Part shown: one piece after another, positions 7,805 through 16,277 of the stretch
How positions within the stretch are numbered: the first letter of the stretch is position 1
Layout of the letters: every line of letters starts with the position of its first letter
Origin: Sphingomonadales bacterium
GTDB lineage: Bacteria > Pseudomonadota > Alphaproteobacteria > SMXS01
Direction of reading: 5' to 3'
Length of the DNA: 64,000 nt
Assembly (NCBI GenBank): GCA_022844405.1
Contig: JALHLV010000001.1
Coordinates: forward strand, 1 to 64,000
Program-made: the position numbers and the translations under genes
Notes under the pieces: model-generated
The model's database searches: none
The model's input: only the letters and a program-made list of their open reading frames with translations
Told to the model about the DNA's origin: nothing

Positions 7805-9148
7805 ATGACGGGCCAACGTGCGCCACGAGGGAGCCGTATTTTAGACTTAATTGGAGACCGCGGCGGCAACATCGCGATGATCGTGGGGTTCGCCCTTCCG
7901 GTTTTCCTGGCGGCGCTGTCGCTGGGCTTCGAGTTGGGCCAGTGGTACCTGACCCGGCAAGCCATGCAGAACGCGGCCGATTCCGCCGTAGTGGCGGCAG
8001 CGGGCAATGGCGGCGCCAACTACGATGTGGAAGCCAAGGCCGTCGCGGCCACCTATGGTTTCGTTCACGGTGCCGATGACGTCACGGTTTCGGCGAGCAA
8101 CACCGCCGCCTGCCCGGCCGGCGGCAGCACCTGCTACAGCGTCACGATCAGCAAGAACACGCCGCTCTATCTCAGCCGCATGGTCGGCTTCCAGGGGTCG
8201 ACCACCGTGAGCGGCCAGCGCATGCAGACGCTGACCAGCGCCGCGGTGGCGGACCAGGGTGAAACGGAGCGGAAGTACTGCGTCCTCGCGCTCGCGGGCC
8301 TGTCGGGTCACAGCAGCGAGGAAGGCATCCGCTGCAACGGCTGCCCGAAGGCGGACCTGTCCGGCTGCAACGTCTATTCCAACAACACCGCGACCTGCAA
8401 CGGCCATACGACCCAGGCCGACATCGGCGACGCCTACGGCACCAACAATGGCTGCGGCGAAGAGGCCAACTCCAACATGCCGCATGTCTACGACCCCTAT
8501 GCGGGCCTGGCCAGCAACATCCCTGCCGATCCCTGCGGCGGCACCTATCATCAAGCGCCGACCAAGAAAAAGGATCCGGCCCTGCCGTCGTCCAATCTGT
8601 GGACCGGCGCCAAGACCGTGAACGGCAACACCTCGATCTGCGGCGATCTGCAGCTCTCGGGTGACGTCAACGTCAGCAATACGAGCGGCCATGGCGGCGT
8701 GCTGATCATCTGGAACGGCAACCTGGACACCGACGGCCACACGCTGCAGACCACGAGCGGCTACCTGACCATCGTCTTCGCCGGCAGCAACGGCAGCTAT
8801 GGCCACGCGCCGATCGGCGGCGGCGAGCTGAATTTCAGCGCGCCGCGCACTGGCGTCTGGAGCGGCGTGGCGATCTATCAGGCGCCGACGCTGACGTCGG
8901 GCGTCGACATCTCGGAAGCCGGCAACGAACCGACCTGGAACATCACCGGCATGGTCTACCTGCCCCATGCCAGCGTGACCTTCAGCGGCGCGGTGAACAA
9001 GTCGGCGACGAACGGCCTGTCGTGTTTCGCCATGGTCGTCGACAACATCCGGATCAACGGGACGGGGCTGATCTTCAGCGCCTGCGACCAAGCCGGCGTC
9101 GATCTGCCGAGCGCCATCGTCGCCGACCGGGCGGAACTGGTCTACTGA
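7805..9148 (+). CDS. TadG-like pilus-associated protein
   Basis: The 447-residue protein opens with the Tad/TadE-like helix GDRGGNIAMIVGFALP and the continuation VFLAALSLGFELGQWY, LTRQAMQNAADSAVVAAAG, which is the signature of TadG-like and 'Flp pilus assembly TadE/G-like' proteins. One N-terminal membrane helix (about residues 20-42) should leave the remaining ~400 residues in the periplasm. That part is rich in Gly, Asn, Thr and paired Cys (CNGCPKADLSGC, CGEEANSN), looks beta-rich, and has no named domain I recognise. No tad, cpa or flp genes flank it, so it is an orphan. The 290-bp region upstream is AT-richer and probably holds its promoter. Confidence 0.8.
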   Translation: MTGQRAPRGSRILDLIGDRGGNIAMIVGFALPVFLAALSLGFELGQWYLTRQAMQNAADSAVVAAAGNGGANYDVEAKAVAATYGFVHGADDVTVSASNTAACPAGGSTCYSVTISKNTPLYLSRMVGFQGSTTVSGQRMQTLTSAAVADQGETERKYCVLALAGLSGHSSEEGIRCNGCPKADLSGCNVYSNNTATCNGHTTQADIGDAYGTNNGCGEEANSNMPHVYDPYAGLASNIPADPCGGTYHQAPTKKKDPALPSSNLWTGAKTVNGNTSICGDLQLSGDVNVSNTSGHGGVLIIWNGNLDTDGHTLQTTSGYLTIVFAGSNGSYGHAPIGGGELNFSAPRTGVWSGVAIYQAPTLTSGVDISEAGNEPTWNITGMVYLPHASVTFSGAVNKSATNGLSCFAMVVDNIRINGTGLIFSACDQAGVDLPSAIVADRAELVY

Positions 9149-9216
9149 CCGGACGCCATTGCGTCCATCCGGCGGCTCGGGCTATTGGTTTCTCGGGGTT
9201 GATCATCGGGAAGCCC

Positions 9217-9822
9217 ATGCCGCCGAGCACCATCGACTTCTATCTGGGCCTTGGAAGCCGGTACTCTTATCTGGCGGCTACCCGGATCGACCGCATCGAG
9301 GCCAGGCATGATTGCCGCTTCGTCTGGAAACCCATCGCCAGCGGTGCGCTGATGGCCCGGCGGGGCCACAATCCCTTTCATGACACGCAGCCAACCTCCG
9401 GCCAGTACAAGTGGTCCTACCGGGAACAGGACGCGCGCGACTGGGCCGCCCACTACGGCGTGCCGTTCCGCGAGCCGAAGGCATTCCGCAAGGATCCGGC
9501 GGTCATGGCGCTCGCCTGCCTGGCGGCCGACCGGCAGGGCGCGCTCGTTGCCTGCTGCCGGCTGATTCACCGCATGGTTTTCGTCGATGCCATGGTGATT
9601 GACGACGCCGCCATTGCGTCCATTCCCGGCGCGCTGGGCCTCGACGCGGGCCGGTTCAGGAAGGCGCTCGGCGATCCCGCAACCGCCGCCCAGCACGAAG
9701 CACTGCTCGACGAGGCACATAGGCGCGGCGCCTTCGGCGTGCCGACCTTCTTCCTCGGCGACAGGATGTTCTGGGGCAACGACCGGCTGGTACTGCTCGA
9801 GGCGGCGCTCGACGCGCGCTGA
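9217..9822 (+). CDS. DsbA-family oxidoreductase / 2-hydroxychromene-2-carboxylate isomerase-like
   Basis: This has 201 residues from ATG 9217 (MPPSTIDFYLGLGSRYSYLA). The start DFYLGLGSRYSYLA, the internal GALMARRGHNPF and the C-terminal RRGAFGVPTFFLGDRMFWGNDRL fit the kappa-GST/HCCA isomerase branch of the DsbA thioredoxin fold, where a Ser or Tyr replaces the CxxC cysteines and GSH is the cofactor. HCCA isomerase acts in naphthalene and polycyclic aromatic breakdown; many relatives have unknown substrates. It starts 68 nt after the TadG-like gene with no obvious link to it. Confidence 0.82.
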   Translation: MPPSTIDFYLGLGSRYSYLAATRIDRIEARHDCRFVWKPIASGALMARRGHNPFHDTQPTSGQYKWSYREQDARDWAAHYGVPFREPKAFRKDPAVMALACLAADRQGALVACCRLIHRMVFVDAMVIDDAAIASIPGALGLDAGRFRKALGDPATAAQHEALLDEAHRRGAFGVPTFFLGDRMFWGNDRLVLLEAALDAR

Positions 9823-9847
9823 TACGCCCAGGTTGCGCTGGCCGAGG

Positions 9848-10426
9848 CTATTCCGCCGCCTGACGCGCGGTGGCTGCGGTGCGCGCCGGGTCCTGTTGGA
9901 AGAACAGCGTCACCGTGCCGATCTCGATCCCCCAGCGTTTGACGCGCGCCCGGTTGATCAGCGCGCCGCGCGGCTGCAGCCACATCCAGTCGGCGAAGCG
10001 GACGCGCCACAGCGAATCGCCCACCTTGAGGTCCATGTCGTATTCCCAGAACAGCGCATTGCCGCTGATGACACCGTCGGCCGCGCCGATCACGTCCCCG
10101 GCCGTGCCGCGGTAGCGGTTGTCGCCGAGTTTTTCGATACGCCATATGCGCTGCTGGCGCTCGCCATCCGAGTAGACGAAGTCCTCGACCAGGGTGAGCG
10201 TGCGCGACGCCGGGTCCCAGGTCCCCTGGATATCGACCACGAACTGGCGGCGCAGATTGCCGAAACGATCCTCGAAGATGCCCCAGGCCCGCGAGCGGCC
10301 CTGGAAATAGTCCTCCAGGACCAGCTTGGGTTCGGCGGCAGCGAAATCCTGCGGTTTCATCGACGTGCATCCCGTCAAGGCAAGCGCGATGGCAATACAT
10401 CCGGCGAGATAATGGAGACTGGGCAA
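9848..10426 (-). CDS. DUF3833 family lipoprotein
   Basis: This is a 192-residue protein. The best start is TTG at 10426 with GGGAG upstream, giving a lipoprotein signal sequence that ends in ALALTGC (lipobox, Cys about residue 19). The mature part has the DUF3833 blocks PKLVLEDYFQGRSRAWGIF and LVEDFVYSDGERQQRIW, a beta-rich lipocalin-like fold. It is the last gene of a leftward trio with a chalcone isomerase-like protein and an MFS transporter. From general knowledge the same families sit together in proteobacterial envelope or lipid-modification operons that also carry cyclopropane-synthase-like genes; those are absent here. Its biochemical role is unknown. Confidence 0.85.
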   Translation of the reverse strand: MPSLHYLAGCIAIALALTGCTSMKPQDFAAAEPKLVLEDYFQGRSRAWGIFEDRFGNLRRQFVVDIQGTWDPASRTLTLVEDFVYSDGERQQRIWRIEKLGDNRYRGTAGDVIGAADGVISGNALFWEYDMDLKVGDSLWRVRFADWMWLQPRGALINRARVKRWGIEIGTVTLFFQQDPARTAATARQAAE

Positions 10427-10509
10427 GACGAACTCCCGGTTCGGTGACGGATGCGTCGGTGATTTCCGGACAGCCGTGTTGAGAGATACGCGGCGGATTC
10501 GGGGCCGGA

Positions 10510-11763
10510 TCAGTCCCCCGCCAGCGCCGCTCGCGACCGCCACAGCAGCGCTCCGGCCGCCAGCTTCAGCAGGCAGGGCAGCAGGCAGTAGGTGGCCGCC
10601 AGGCCGGCCAGGCCGCCGGCGCCCGCCGGTGCGCCGGGCACATAGCCCAACAGTCCGACGAGGGGGAGCGCGAGCCCGGCCGCCAGCGCCAGGGTCAGCT
10701 TGGCGCCGAAGTTCCAGAGGCCGAAATAGCTGCCGCCGCGGCTTTGCGCGTCGCCGGCGCGCTGGATGATGCCGGCGAGCAGCGCCGCCGGGATGACGAG
10801 GTCGGCGCCGAGAGCGATGCCGGACAGGGCGCAGACGACGGCGAAGCCGAGCAGCGCCGCCTCAGGTGGTTGGCCCGGAAGGAAGAAAGCCCATGCGAAG
10901 GTGACGATCGCGAGTGCCATGCTGGCCAGCCATGCGCGGGCCAAGCCGATCCGGCCGGCGAGCCAGACCCAGATCGGGATCGCTGCCGCGCCGGTCACCA
11001 TGTAGAGCGCAAGCAGAGGGCCGATCCAATCACCGGCGCCGAGCGCGTCGCGCACGAAGAACGGCATCAGCGTGGCCGGAATGGCGCTGGCGATGCCGTT
11101 CACCACGAACACCGACCAGAGCGGCGAGAAGCCGGGGCGGCGCAGCGGCAGCAGCCAGCTGGCCGGGGCGACACGACCGCTCGGCCGGGTGGCGGGACGC
11201 GGCGTGCCAAGCACCAGCCATGCGCTCGTCAGCAGCAGCAGCGCCGCCAGTAGCGCGCTGGTGGCGGCCATCCCGGCGAATTGGGGCACCAGGGCGCCGA
11301 GCAACATGCCGGCGAGGCCAAACCCCTCGCGCACACCGACGACGCGGGCGCGCGCGGCCGGCGCCGAGGCCAGTTCGACGCCCCACGCATGGTAGGCGAT
11401 GGAGCCCAGGCTGAAGCCGGCGAAGCTGAGCAGCAGCAGGCCCAGCAGCCAGGCCGAGGCGGCCAGCGGCTCGAGCGGCGGGGCGAGGAACAGCCCGGCG
11501 AAGCCACACGCCACCAGCGGCACCGATACGACGATCGCCGTTCCGTAGCCCTTCCCGGCGCGCATGTGATCGACCCAACGGCCGATCAGCGGGTCGGCGA
11601 AGGCGTCGGCAAGGCGGGACACCAGCAGCAGCACCCCGATCAACGCGAGCCCCAAGCCGTGGTGGCGCGCATAGAAGTCCGGCAGCGTCACATAGAGCGG
11701 CAGCGCCAGGAAGCCCAGCGGCAGGCCGAACGCGCCATAGGAGGCCAGCGCCAGCGGCGACAT
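10510..11763 (-). CDS. MFS transporter (GPH/MFS_2-like)
   Basis: This 417-residue inner-membrane protein has about 12 hydrophobic helices. The start chosen is ATG 11763 (MSPLALASYGAFGLPLG); a TTG at 11799 that overlaps the preceding stop is an alternative, and the longer frame to 12021 is a shadow of the upstream gene. The early segment LLLVSRLADAFADPLIG with the following DHMRAGKGYG matches the D-x-x-x-DP-x-x-G loop of glycoside-pentoside-hexuronide type symporters. The substrate is unknown. It lies between the chalcone isomerase-like and DUF3833 genes and probably serves the same envelope process. Confidence 0.83.
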   Translation of the reverse strand: MSPLALASYGAFGLPLGFLALPLYVTLPDFYARHHGLGLALIGVLLLVSRLADAFADPLIGRWVDHMRAGKGYGTAIVVSVPLVACGFAGLFLAPPLEPLAASAWLLGLLLLSFAGFSLGSIAYHAWGVELASAPAARARVVGVREGFGLAGMLLGALVPQFAGMAATSALLAALLLLTSAWLVLGTPRPATRPSGRVAPASWLLPLRRPGFSPLWSVFVVNGIASAIPATLMPFFVRDALGAGDWIGPLLALYMVTGAAAIPIWVWLAGRIGLARAWLASMALAIVTFAWAFFLPGQPPEAALLGFAVVCALSGIALGADLVIPAALLAGIIQRAGDAQSRGGSYFGLWNFGAKLTLALAAGLALPLVGLLGYVPGAPAGAGGLAGLAATYCLLPCLLKLAAGALLWRSRAALAGD

Positions 11764-11795
11764 GCCGGATATGGGCCGGGCCGGCGCCGCGGCCG

Positions 11796-12386
11796 TCAAG
11801 GGGAACGGGCCTCTCCGAGCAGGGCGGCGCGCATCTCGGGCGCACGGCTGTCGGGATGCAGCCAGATGGCGAAGAAGGCATAGGCGAACTCGGCGCCCTC
11901 GACCCGGCCGATGGGCGCACCGTTCTTCAGGAACAAGGTGTAGCCTTCCGGCCGGTAGATGCCGGTCAGGTGGTCGCCCTTGCGCACGTCGGGAAGCAGC
12001 CCCTCGAGCGTCGCTTGCCACCTGCGGCGCTGCGTGTCGTCGCTCAGGCTGAGGCGTTCCATTTCCTTGCGTGTGCGTTTGGCGATGGCCGAGCCCTTGA
12101 AGTCGCGGGCGTAACGCAGGTCGAGGGCATACGGACGGTCGGCGACGATGGCCTCGCCCAGGCCACCAGGTCCAACGAACAGGCGCGCGTCGTAGATGTG
12201 GAAGCCGAGCATTTTCAGCGAGCCGGCGCCGGACAGGCGTGCCTCGGGGATAGTTTCGCGCACCATGGCCTCGACCACCGCTTTATGTGCGAGCGAGGCA
12301 GCCGCGAGCGTCGGCACCGCGAGGCCCAGGGACAGAAAAACCAGTGTGGCCAGGGCGAGTTTACGGAGCGGCATGGTGTTTTCCAT
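11796..12386 (-). CDS. chalcone isomerase-like exported protein
   Basis: This 196-residue protein has an N-terminal signal peptide (LALATLVFLSLGLAVPTLAAA, cleavage near residue 30). The mature sequence has the bacterial chalcone isomerase-like pattern: LKMLGFHIYDARLFV, YALDLRYARDFKGSAIAKR, then WQATLEGLLPDVRKGDHLTGIY and the C-terminal FFAIWLHPDSRAPEMRAALLG. Bacterial members are periplasmic, probably fatty-acid-binding, and generally lack evidence of flavonoid chemistry. It is the first gene of the leftward trio. Confidence 0.86.
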   Translation of the reverse strand: MENTMPLRKLALATLVFLSLGLAVPTLAAASLAHKAVVEAMVRETIPEARLSGAGSLKMLGFHIYDARLFVGPGGLGEAIVADRPYALDLRYARDFKGSAIAKRTRKEMERLSLSDDTQRRRWQATLEGLLPDVRKGDHLTGIYRPEGYTLFLKNGAPIGRVEGAEFAYAFFAIWLHPDSRAPEMRAALLGEARSP

Positions 12387-12495
12387 GCTGCCTTTACGCA
12401 GCGAAGACGTGTTCGGATCTGCCGGAAAGCGGATGAGTACGCCGGAAAAGGCCAGTCCCTGAGTACCGTCTTGCGCGGCGCTGGACGCGCGCCGA

Positions 12496-13788
12496 TCAGC
12501 CCAGGGGCTCGTTGCGGGTCTCGCGCAGGCCGAGTGTGGCGAGCAGGCTCAACACGGCGGCGGCGGTCAGATAGGCGCCGACCAGATGCAGGCCGCCGCG
12601 GTCCGCCAGCATCTGCGCGATCATCGGCGCGAAGGACGCGCCCAGGATGCCGCCCAGATTGTAGGTGACCGAGGCGCCGGTATAGCGCACCGGGGTGGGA
12701 AACAGCTCGGACAGCACCGCGCCCATGGGGCCGAAGATCAGCCCCATGCAGAACAGCGCCATGCACAGGAACGCGGCGACCTCGACCGTCGAGCCGCTCG
12801 ACAGCATGGGCGCGAGCAGGAAGCCCATGGCGCCGGTCGCCACCAGACCGGCCAGCAGCACCGGCTTGCGGCCGATCTTGTCGCTCAGCCAGGCCGAGAT
12901 CGGGATGCCCGCCGCCATGAACAGGATCGCCAGGCACAGCAGGCCCAGGAAATCCTCGCGGCTGTAGCCCAGATTCTTGGTGCCGTAGCCCAGCGAGAAC
13001 ACGGTCGACAGGTAGAACACCGCGTAGCACGCGACCATGGCCAGCGTGCCCAGGACGGTGTCGCGCCAGTATCTCGACAGCAGCGTGCCCAGCGGGACGC
13101 GCTGCGTCTCGCCCTTTGCCATGGCGTCGCGGAACAGCGGCGTCTCGGTCAGCTTCAGCCGGACATAGAGGCCCACCGCCAGCAGCACCGCGCTCATCAG
13201 GAACGGAATGCGCCAGCCCCAGCTCCGGAACTGGTCGTCGTCGAGGCTCGCGGCCAGCACCAGGAACAGGCCGTTGGCGGCGACGAAGCCGACGGGCGCG
13301 CCGAGCTGCGGGAACATGCCGAACCACGCCCGCTTTCCCGGCGGCGCGTTCTCGACGGCGAGCAGGGCCGCGCCGCCCCATTCCCCGCCCAGGCCGATGC
13401 CCTGGCCGAAGCGCAGCACGCAGAGCAGGATGGGCGCGGCGAGCCCGATCGAGGCATGGGTCGGCAGCAGGCCGACCAGCGTGGTCGAGACACCCATGAT
13501 CATCAGCGAGGCCACCAGCGTCGACTTGCGCCCGATGCGGTCGCCGAAATGGCCGAACAGCGCCGAGCCCAGCGGCCGGGCGATGAAGGCGATGCTGAAG
13601 GTGGCGAAGGACAGCAGCTGCTGGGCGCTGGTCGATTCCTGGGGGAAGAACAGCGGCCCGAACACCAGCGCGGCGGCGGTGGCATAGACGTAGAAGTCAT
13701 AAAACTCGATCGCCGTGCCGATGAAGCTGGCGACGACGATCCTGCCGGTCGTGTTGGCCGGCGCGGCCTGGGCGGCTGCCGTGGACAT
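12496..13788 (-). CDS. MHS-family metabolite:proton symporter (MFS)
   Basis: This 430-residue, 12-helix transporter has the metabolite:H+ symporter signature near its N-terminus (SFIGTAIEFYDFYVYATAAA) and the conserved loop RPLGSALFGHFGDRIGRK between helices 2 and 3, followed by GEWGGAALLAVENAPPGKR. Relatives include ProP, KgtP and ShiA, which import osmolytes, dicarboxylates or shikimate. The substrate cannot be assigned from sequence alone. It starts at ATG 13788, just downstream of repeat copy A, and seems monocistronic. Confidence 0.88.
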   Translation of the reverse strand: MSTAAAQAAPANTTGRIVVASFIGTAIEFYDFYVYATAAALVFGPLFFPQESTSAQQLLSFATFSIAFIARPLGSALFGHFGDRIGRKSTLVASLMIMGVSTTLVGLLPTHASIGLAAPILLCVLRFGQGIGLGGEWGGAALLAVENAPPGKRAWFGMFPQLGAPVGFVAANGLFLVLAASLDDDQFRSWGWRIPFLMSAVLLAVGLYVRLKLTETPLFRDAMAKGETQRVPLGTLLSRYWRDTVLGTLAMVACYAVFYLSTVFSLGYGTKNLGYSREDFLGLLCLAILFMAAGIPISAWLSDKIGRKPVLLAGLVATGAMGFLLAPMLSSGSTVEVAAFLCMALFCMGLIFGPMGAVLSELFPTPVRYTGASVTYNLGGILGASFAPMIAQMLADRGGLHLVGAYLTAAAVLSLLATLGLRETRNEPLG

Positions 13789-13810
13789 ACTGGTCTTCCC
13801 CGCTGGAGCG

Positions 13811-13895
13811 GTTTCAGCTGGTGCTCGACCGCTGCAGCATCTTGTCGCCGCGGCTTTCGGACGCCAAGGCTATTCCACCTTGGCTGAAGGCGCTC
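13811..13895. repeat. dispersed intergenic repeat, copy A
   Basis: This ~85-bp segment aligns over its whole length, in the same orientation, with 19662-19745. The strongest shared block is TCGCCGCGGCTTTCGG followed by CGCCAAGG, and both copies end TTGGCTGAA-GCGCTC. Each copy is intergenic and contains imperfect palindromes around CAGCT. It resembles the small dispersed repeats common in alphaproteobacterial genomes. The two copies bracket the PqqD/HprK module. Confidence 0.7.
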
Positions 13896-13916
13896 TAAAC
13901 GCCCGGAACCATTGCA

Positions 13917-15092
13917 CTACCGCATGCGCCGCGCAATAGGCCCGGCCCATCGGCGCCGGACCGCGCCCGTGACGTACCGAACCGGCCGGTGCGCGCGCTG
14001 GATCGCGCCGAGGACGACGTTCGCCGGTCCATAGGTCCAGGAGAGGCAGGTGGCGGATGGCAGCACCAGATAGCGCAGGATTTCCCGCCAGGCGCCGACG
14101 TCGATGCCAGGGGCGCCGAGCGCGCGGCGGGCGGCGCCGAGGCCGGTGAAGGCGCCGTCGATCGCTGCCTCCCGGTCGAGCCGGCCGGCGCGGCCGGCTT
14201 CCACGTCGAGCTCGGCCAGCACGTCTCGCGGGACGTGCCCGCCAAGGGAGTCGGCGAGATACCGGCATAGCAGCGAAAACGGCAGCGCAAGCCGGCGCGT
14301 CGCGGTCTCGGCCAGGAATACCGGCCAGTCCACGGCGGGTAGCGCCAGAAAGGCATCGCACGCCCATCTCAGATTGGCCCGCTCGCGAGTCGAGGCCGCC
14401 CGCGACAGCGTCATTATCAGCCGATCGGTGGCGCAGGCGCAGGGTGTGGCTCTGCCGCCGAGATCGAGAGGCGCCGCGCGCCGCAGCACGCCGTCACCCT
14501 GAACCTGGTGATGGGGATGGAAGGCGATATCATGCAGCAGGTGGAGCGCCAGGCCATCGCTGTGGCGGAATGCCGTGCGCGCCAGGTCGAGCGGCGTAAA
14601 TCCGGCTCGCGCCAGCGCGGCCGATGCGCGGGCGCGGTCCTGATCGGATACCAGCAGCTCGATGGCGTGGCAGTGGCGCAGGGCCGGCGCCGCATAGACC
14701 GTATGGGCGGCCACGAGTCCGCCCAGCAGGTTGAACGGAATACGGTCCGCCTCCAGCGCGTCCAGCACCCTGGCCAGGATCGCGGCGATCAGGCCGGTGC
14801 GCAGTTCCTCGCGCAGCGCCGACGCCTTCAGATAGATGCCCAGGCCGTCCGGTCCGGGAAAGCCATGGGCGCGCGCCGCCGCGTCGACCAGCGGCAACAG
14901 GCCCTTCAGACCACGGGTTTCGGTCTCCAGCGTCACCTTGGGATCGCCGACGGCGCCGCGCCATGCATCCCACGCGGCGCGGGCAGGGTCCGCGTCCTGC
15001 AGGCAGGCGCGCAGCAGCAGGGTGTCGGCGCAGTCCGGCAGGATGGCGGCGGCGATCGCGGCGTTCAGGCCGCGGCGGGCGGGCGGGCTCAT
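13917..15092 (-). CDS. nucleotidyltransferase-family protein (NTP_transf_5-like), probably degenerate active site
   Basis: This 391-residue protein has the layout of the NTP_transf_5 group: helical N-terminus, a small Pol-beta-like nucleotidyltransferase core near residues 115-165 (FNLLGGLVAAHTVY, then LRHCHAIELLVSDQ), and a helical C-terminal half. In functional relatives the core strand reads DIDLLV, supplying two metal-binding aspartates; here it reads AIELLV, so the first is lost and the second is Glu. It may be regulatory or structural. It is the last gene of the module and its start overlaps the GT2 stop by 4 nt (15089-15092). Confidence 0.75.
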   Translation of the reverse strand: MSPPARRGLNAAIAAAILPDCADTLLLRACLQDADPARAAWDAWRGAVGDPKVTLETETRGLKGLLPLVDAAARAHGFPGPDGLGIYLKASALREELRTGLIAAILARVLDALEADRIPFNLLGGLVAAHTVYAAPALRHCHAIELLVSDQDRARASAALARAGFTPLDLARTAFRHSDGLALHLLHDIAFHPHHQVQGDGVLRRAAPLDLGGRATPCACATDRLIMTLSRAASTRERANLRWACDAFLALPAVDWPVFLAETATRRLALPFSLLCRYLADSLGGHVPRDVLAELDVEAGRAGRLDREAAIDGAFTGLGAARRALGAPGIDVGAWREILRYLVLPSATCLSWTYGPANVVLGAIQRAHRPVRYVTGAVRRRWAGPIARRMR

Positions 15093-15784
15093 GAGGATGG
15101 GCGGCGCAGGCGGGCCAGCCGGGAGCGAGCGACCCGAAGCCGCTCATCCGGCTCCTCGCCGGCCCGGTGCCGGCTCATGTTGTTGTCGTGGATACGGCGC
15201 CGGGCCAGCACGTCGGGAAGGATTTCGATGACGGCGCCGGCGTCACCGGCGCGCAGCAGCCACTCGGTCCAGTCCAGATGCCGGAGGGCTTCGTCCAGCA
15301 ATCCTACCCGGTCGAAGACGGTTCGCCGCATCAGGGTGACGGAAATGCCGCCGGTCTGTCCCGATCCATTGAAGGCGTCATCCAGGGCTGCCGCTTCGTG
15401 CTCCAGCCCGGAAACCCACCAGTGTTGCGCCTGCGACAGGCAGACCTGAAGCTCAGGCCGTGCCTCGAACCGGGCGATCTGCATTCCCAGTTTGTGCGGC
15501 AGCCACTCGTCGTCCGAGTCCAGGAAGGCGACAAATTCCCCGCGTGCCATCCGCAATCCGGCATTGCGGGCGGCCGCCGGTCCGGCATTCTCCTGACGCA
15601 GGGCGCGGACGCGCGTGCCCATGGCGCCGATCACGTCCGGCGTGCCGTCGGTGGAGCCGTCATCGACAATGATGATCTCGATGGGGCGCCAGGTCTGGGC
15701 CTCGATGCTGGCGACGGCGTCCACGAGAAAGGGCGCGCCGTTGAACACCGGCACCACGCAACTGACCAGCGGGTGTCCGGTCAT
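15089..15784 (-). CDS. family 2 glycosyltransferase
   Basis: This GT-A enzyme has 231 residues from ATG 15784 (MTGHPLVSCVVPVFNG); the long upstream extension is a shadow of the PqqD-like gene. Landmarks in order: VSCVVPVFNGAPFL, IIIVDDGSTDGTPDVI (nucleotide binding), NAGPAAARNAGLRMARGE, FVAFLDSDDEW (DxD metal site) and a C-terminal HLDWTEWLLRAGDAG (the ED/W acceptor motif equivalent). No membrane helix is visible, so it works on the cytoplasmic side. It starts 12 nt after the PqqD-like gene and overlaps the next gene. Confidence 0.9.
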   Translation of the reverse strand: MTGHPLVSCVVPVFNGAPFLVDAVASIEAQTWRPIEIIIVDDGSTDGTPDVIGAMGTRVRALRQENAGPAAARNAGLRMARGEFVAFLDSDDEWLPHKLGMQIARFEARPELQVCLSQAQHWWVSGLEHEAAALDDAFNGSGQTGGISVTLMRRTVFDRVGLLDEALRHLDWTEWLLRAGDAGAVIEILPDVLARRRIHDNNMSRHRAGEEPDERLRVARSRLARLRRPSS

Positions 15785-15795
15785 CGGCCCGGCCG

Positions 15796-16218
15796 TCAGC
15801 GGGGTGCCGCCGGGAGCGGAGGATCGAGCGCCAGCAGGTCGGCCATGTCGTCGTAACGGTTCAGCACGGGGGCGGTGTAGGTGGCGGGCGCGGCCAGACC
15901 GGCGCCGGCGGGTACGGTGGATGGCGCTTCGAGGGACGGAACGACCAGTTCCTGGGCTACCAGCTCGCCCAGCAGCCGGCCGATGTCGGCCCGCGCCATG
16001 TCGCGGTCGACGCCATACCGGCTGGCGATGCCATCGATGATCGCGTCGGCGTCGCTGCCCGCGGCGATGTCTTCCCACACCAGGCAGCCGATCCCGTCCA
16101 TGCTGTAATAGACGCCGGTGCCCAGGTGAATGATGACGGCTTCGCCATCCATCACCTTGGCCGTAACCTGCGGCTCGTTGAGCCGAAACCTGCCGTCCAT
16201 CAAGAGCGTCCCTCTCAT
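15796..16218 (-). CDS. PqqD-like peptide chaperone / RRE-domain protein
   Basis: This 140-residue protein (134 if it starts at the ATG at 16200; both have a plausible ribosome binding site) contains a PqqD-type winged-helix domain: FRLNEPQVTAKVMDGEAVI, then LGTGVYYSMDGIGCLVWE, and DAIIDGIASRYGVDRDMARADI. PqqD domains bind the leader of ribosomal peptides and present it to a modifying enzyme. A proline-rich linker leads to a conserved-looking tail, PVLNRYDDMADLLALDP, that I associate with PqqD-like proteins in HprK/nucleotidyltransferase clusters. No precursor peptide or radical SAM enzyme is nearby, so its partner here is unknown. Confidence 0.85.
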   Translation of the reverse strand: MRGTLLMDGRFRLNEPQVTAKVMDGEAVIIHLGTGVYYSMDGIGCLVWEDIAAGSDADAIIDGIASRYGVDRDMARADIGRLLGELVAQELVVPSLEAPSTVPAGAGLAAPATYTAPVLNRYDDMADLLALDPPLPAAPR

Positions 16219-16277
16219 GTCAACGCCTCAATATCATGGCCACGCCGGCAGGAAAACGCTCCATCGCGTCCGGCGGA

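Noticed and set aside
11799-12021. Upstream extension of the GPH-type MFS gene
   Set aside because: The extension overlaps the chalcone isomerase-like gene in another frame and has no membrane-protein character.
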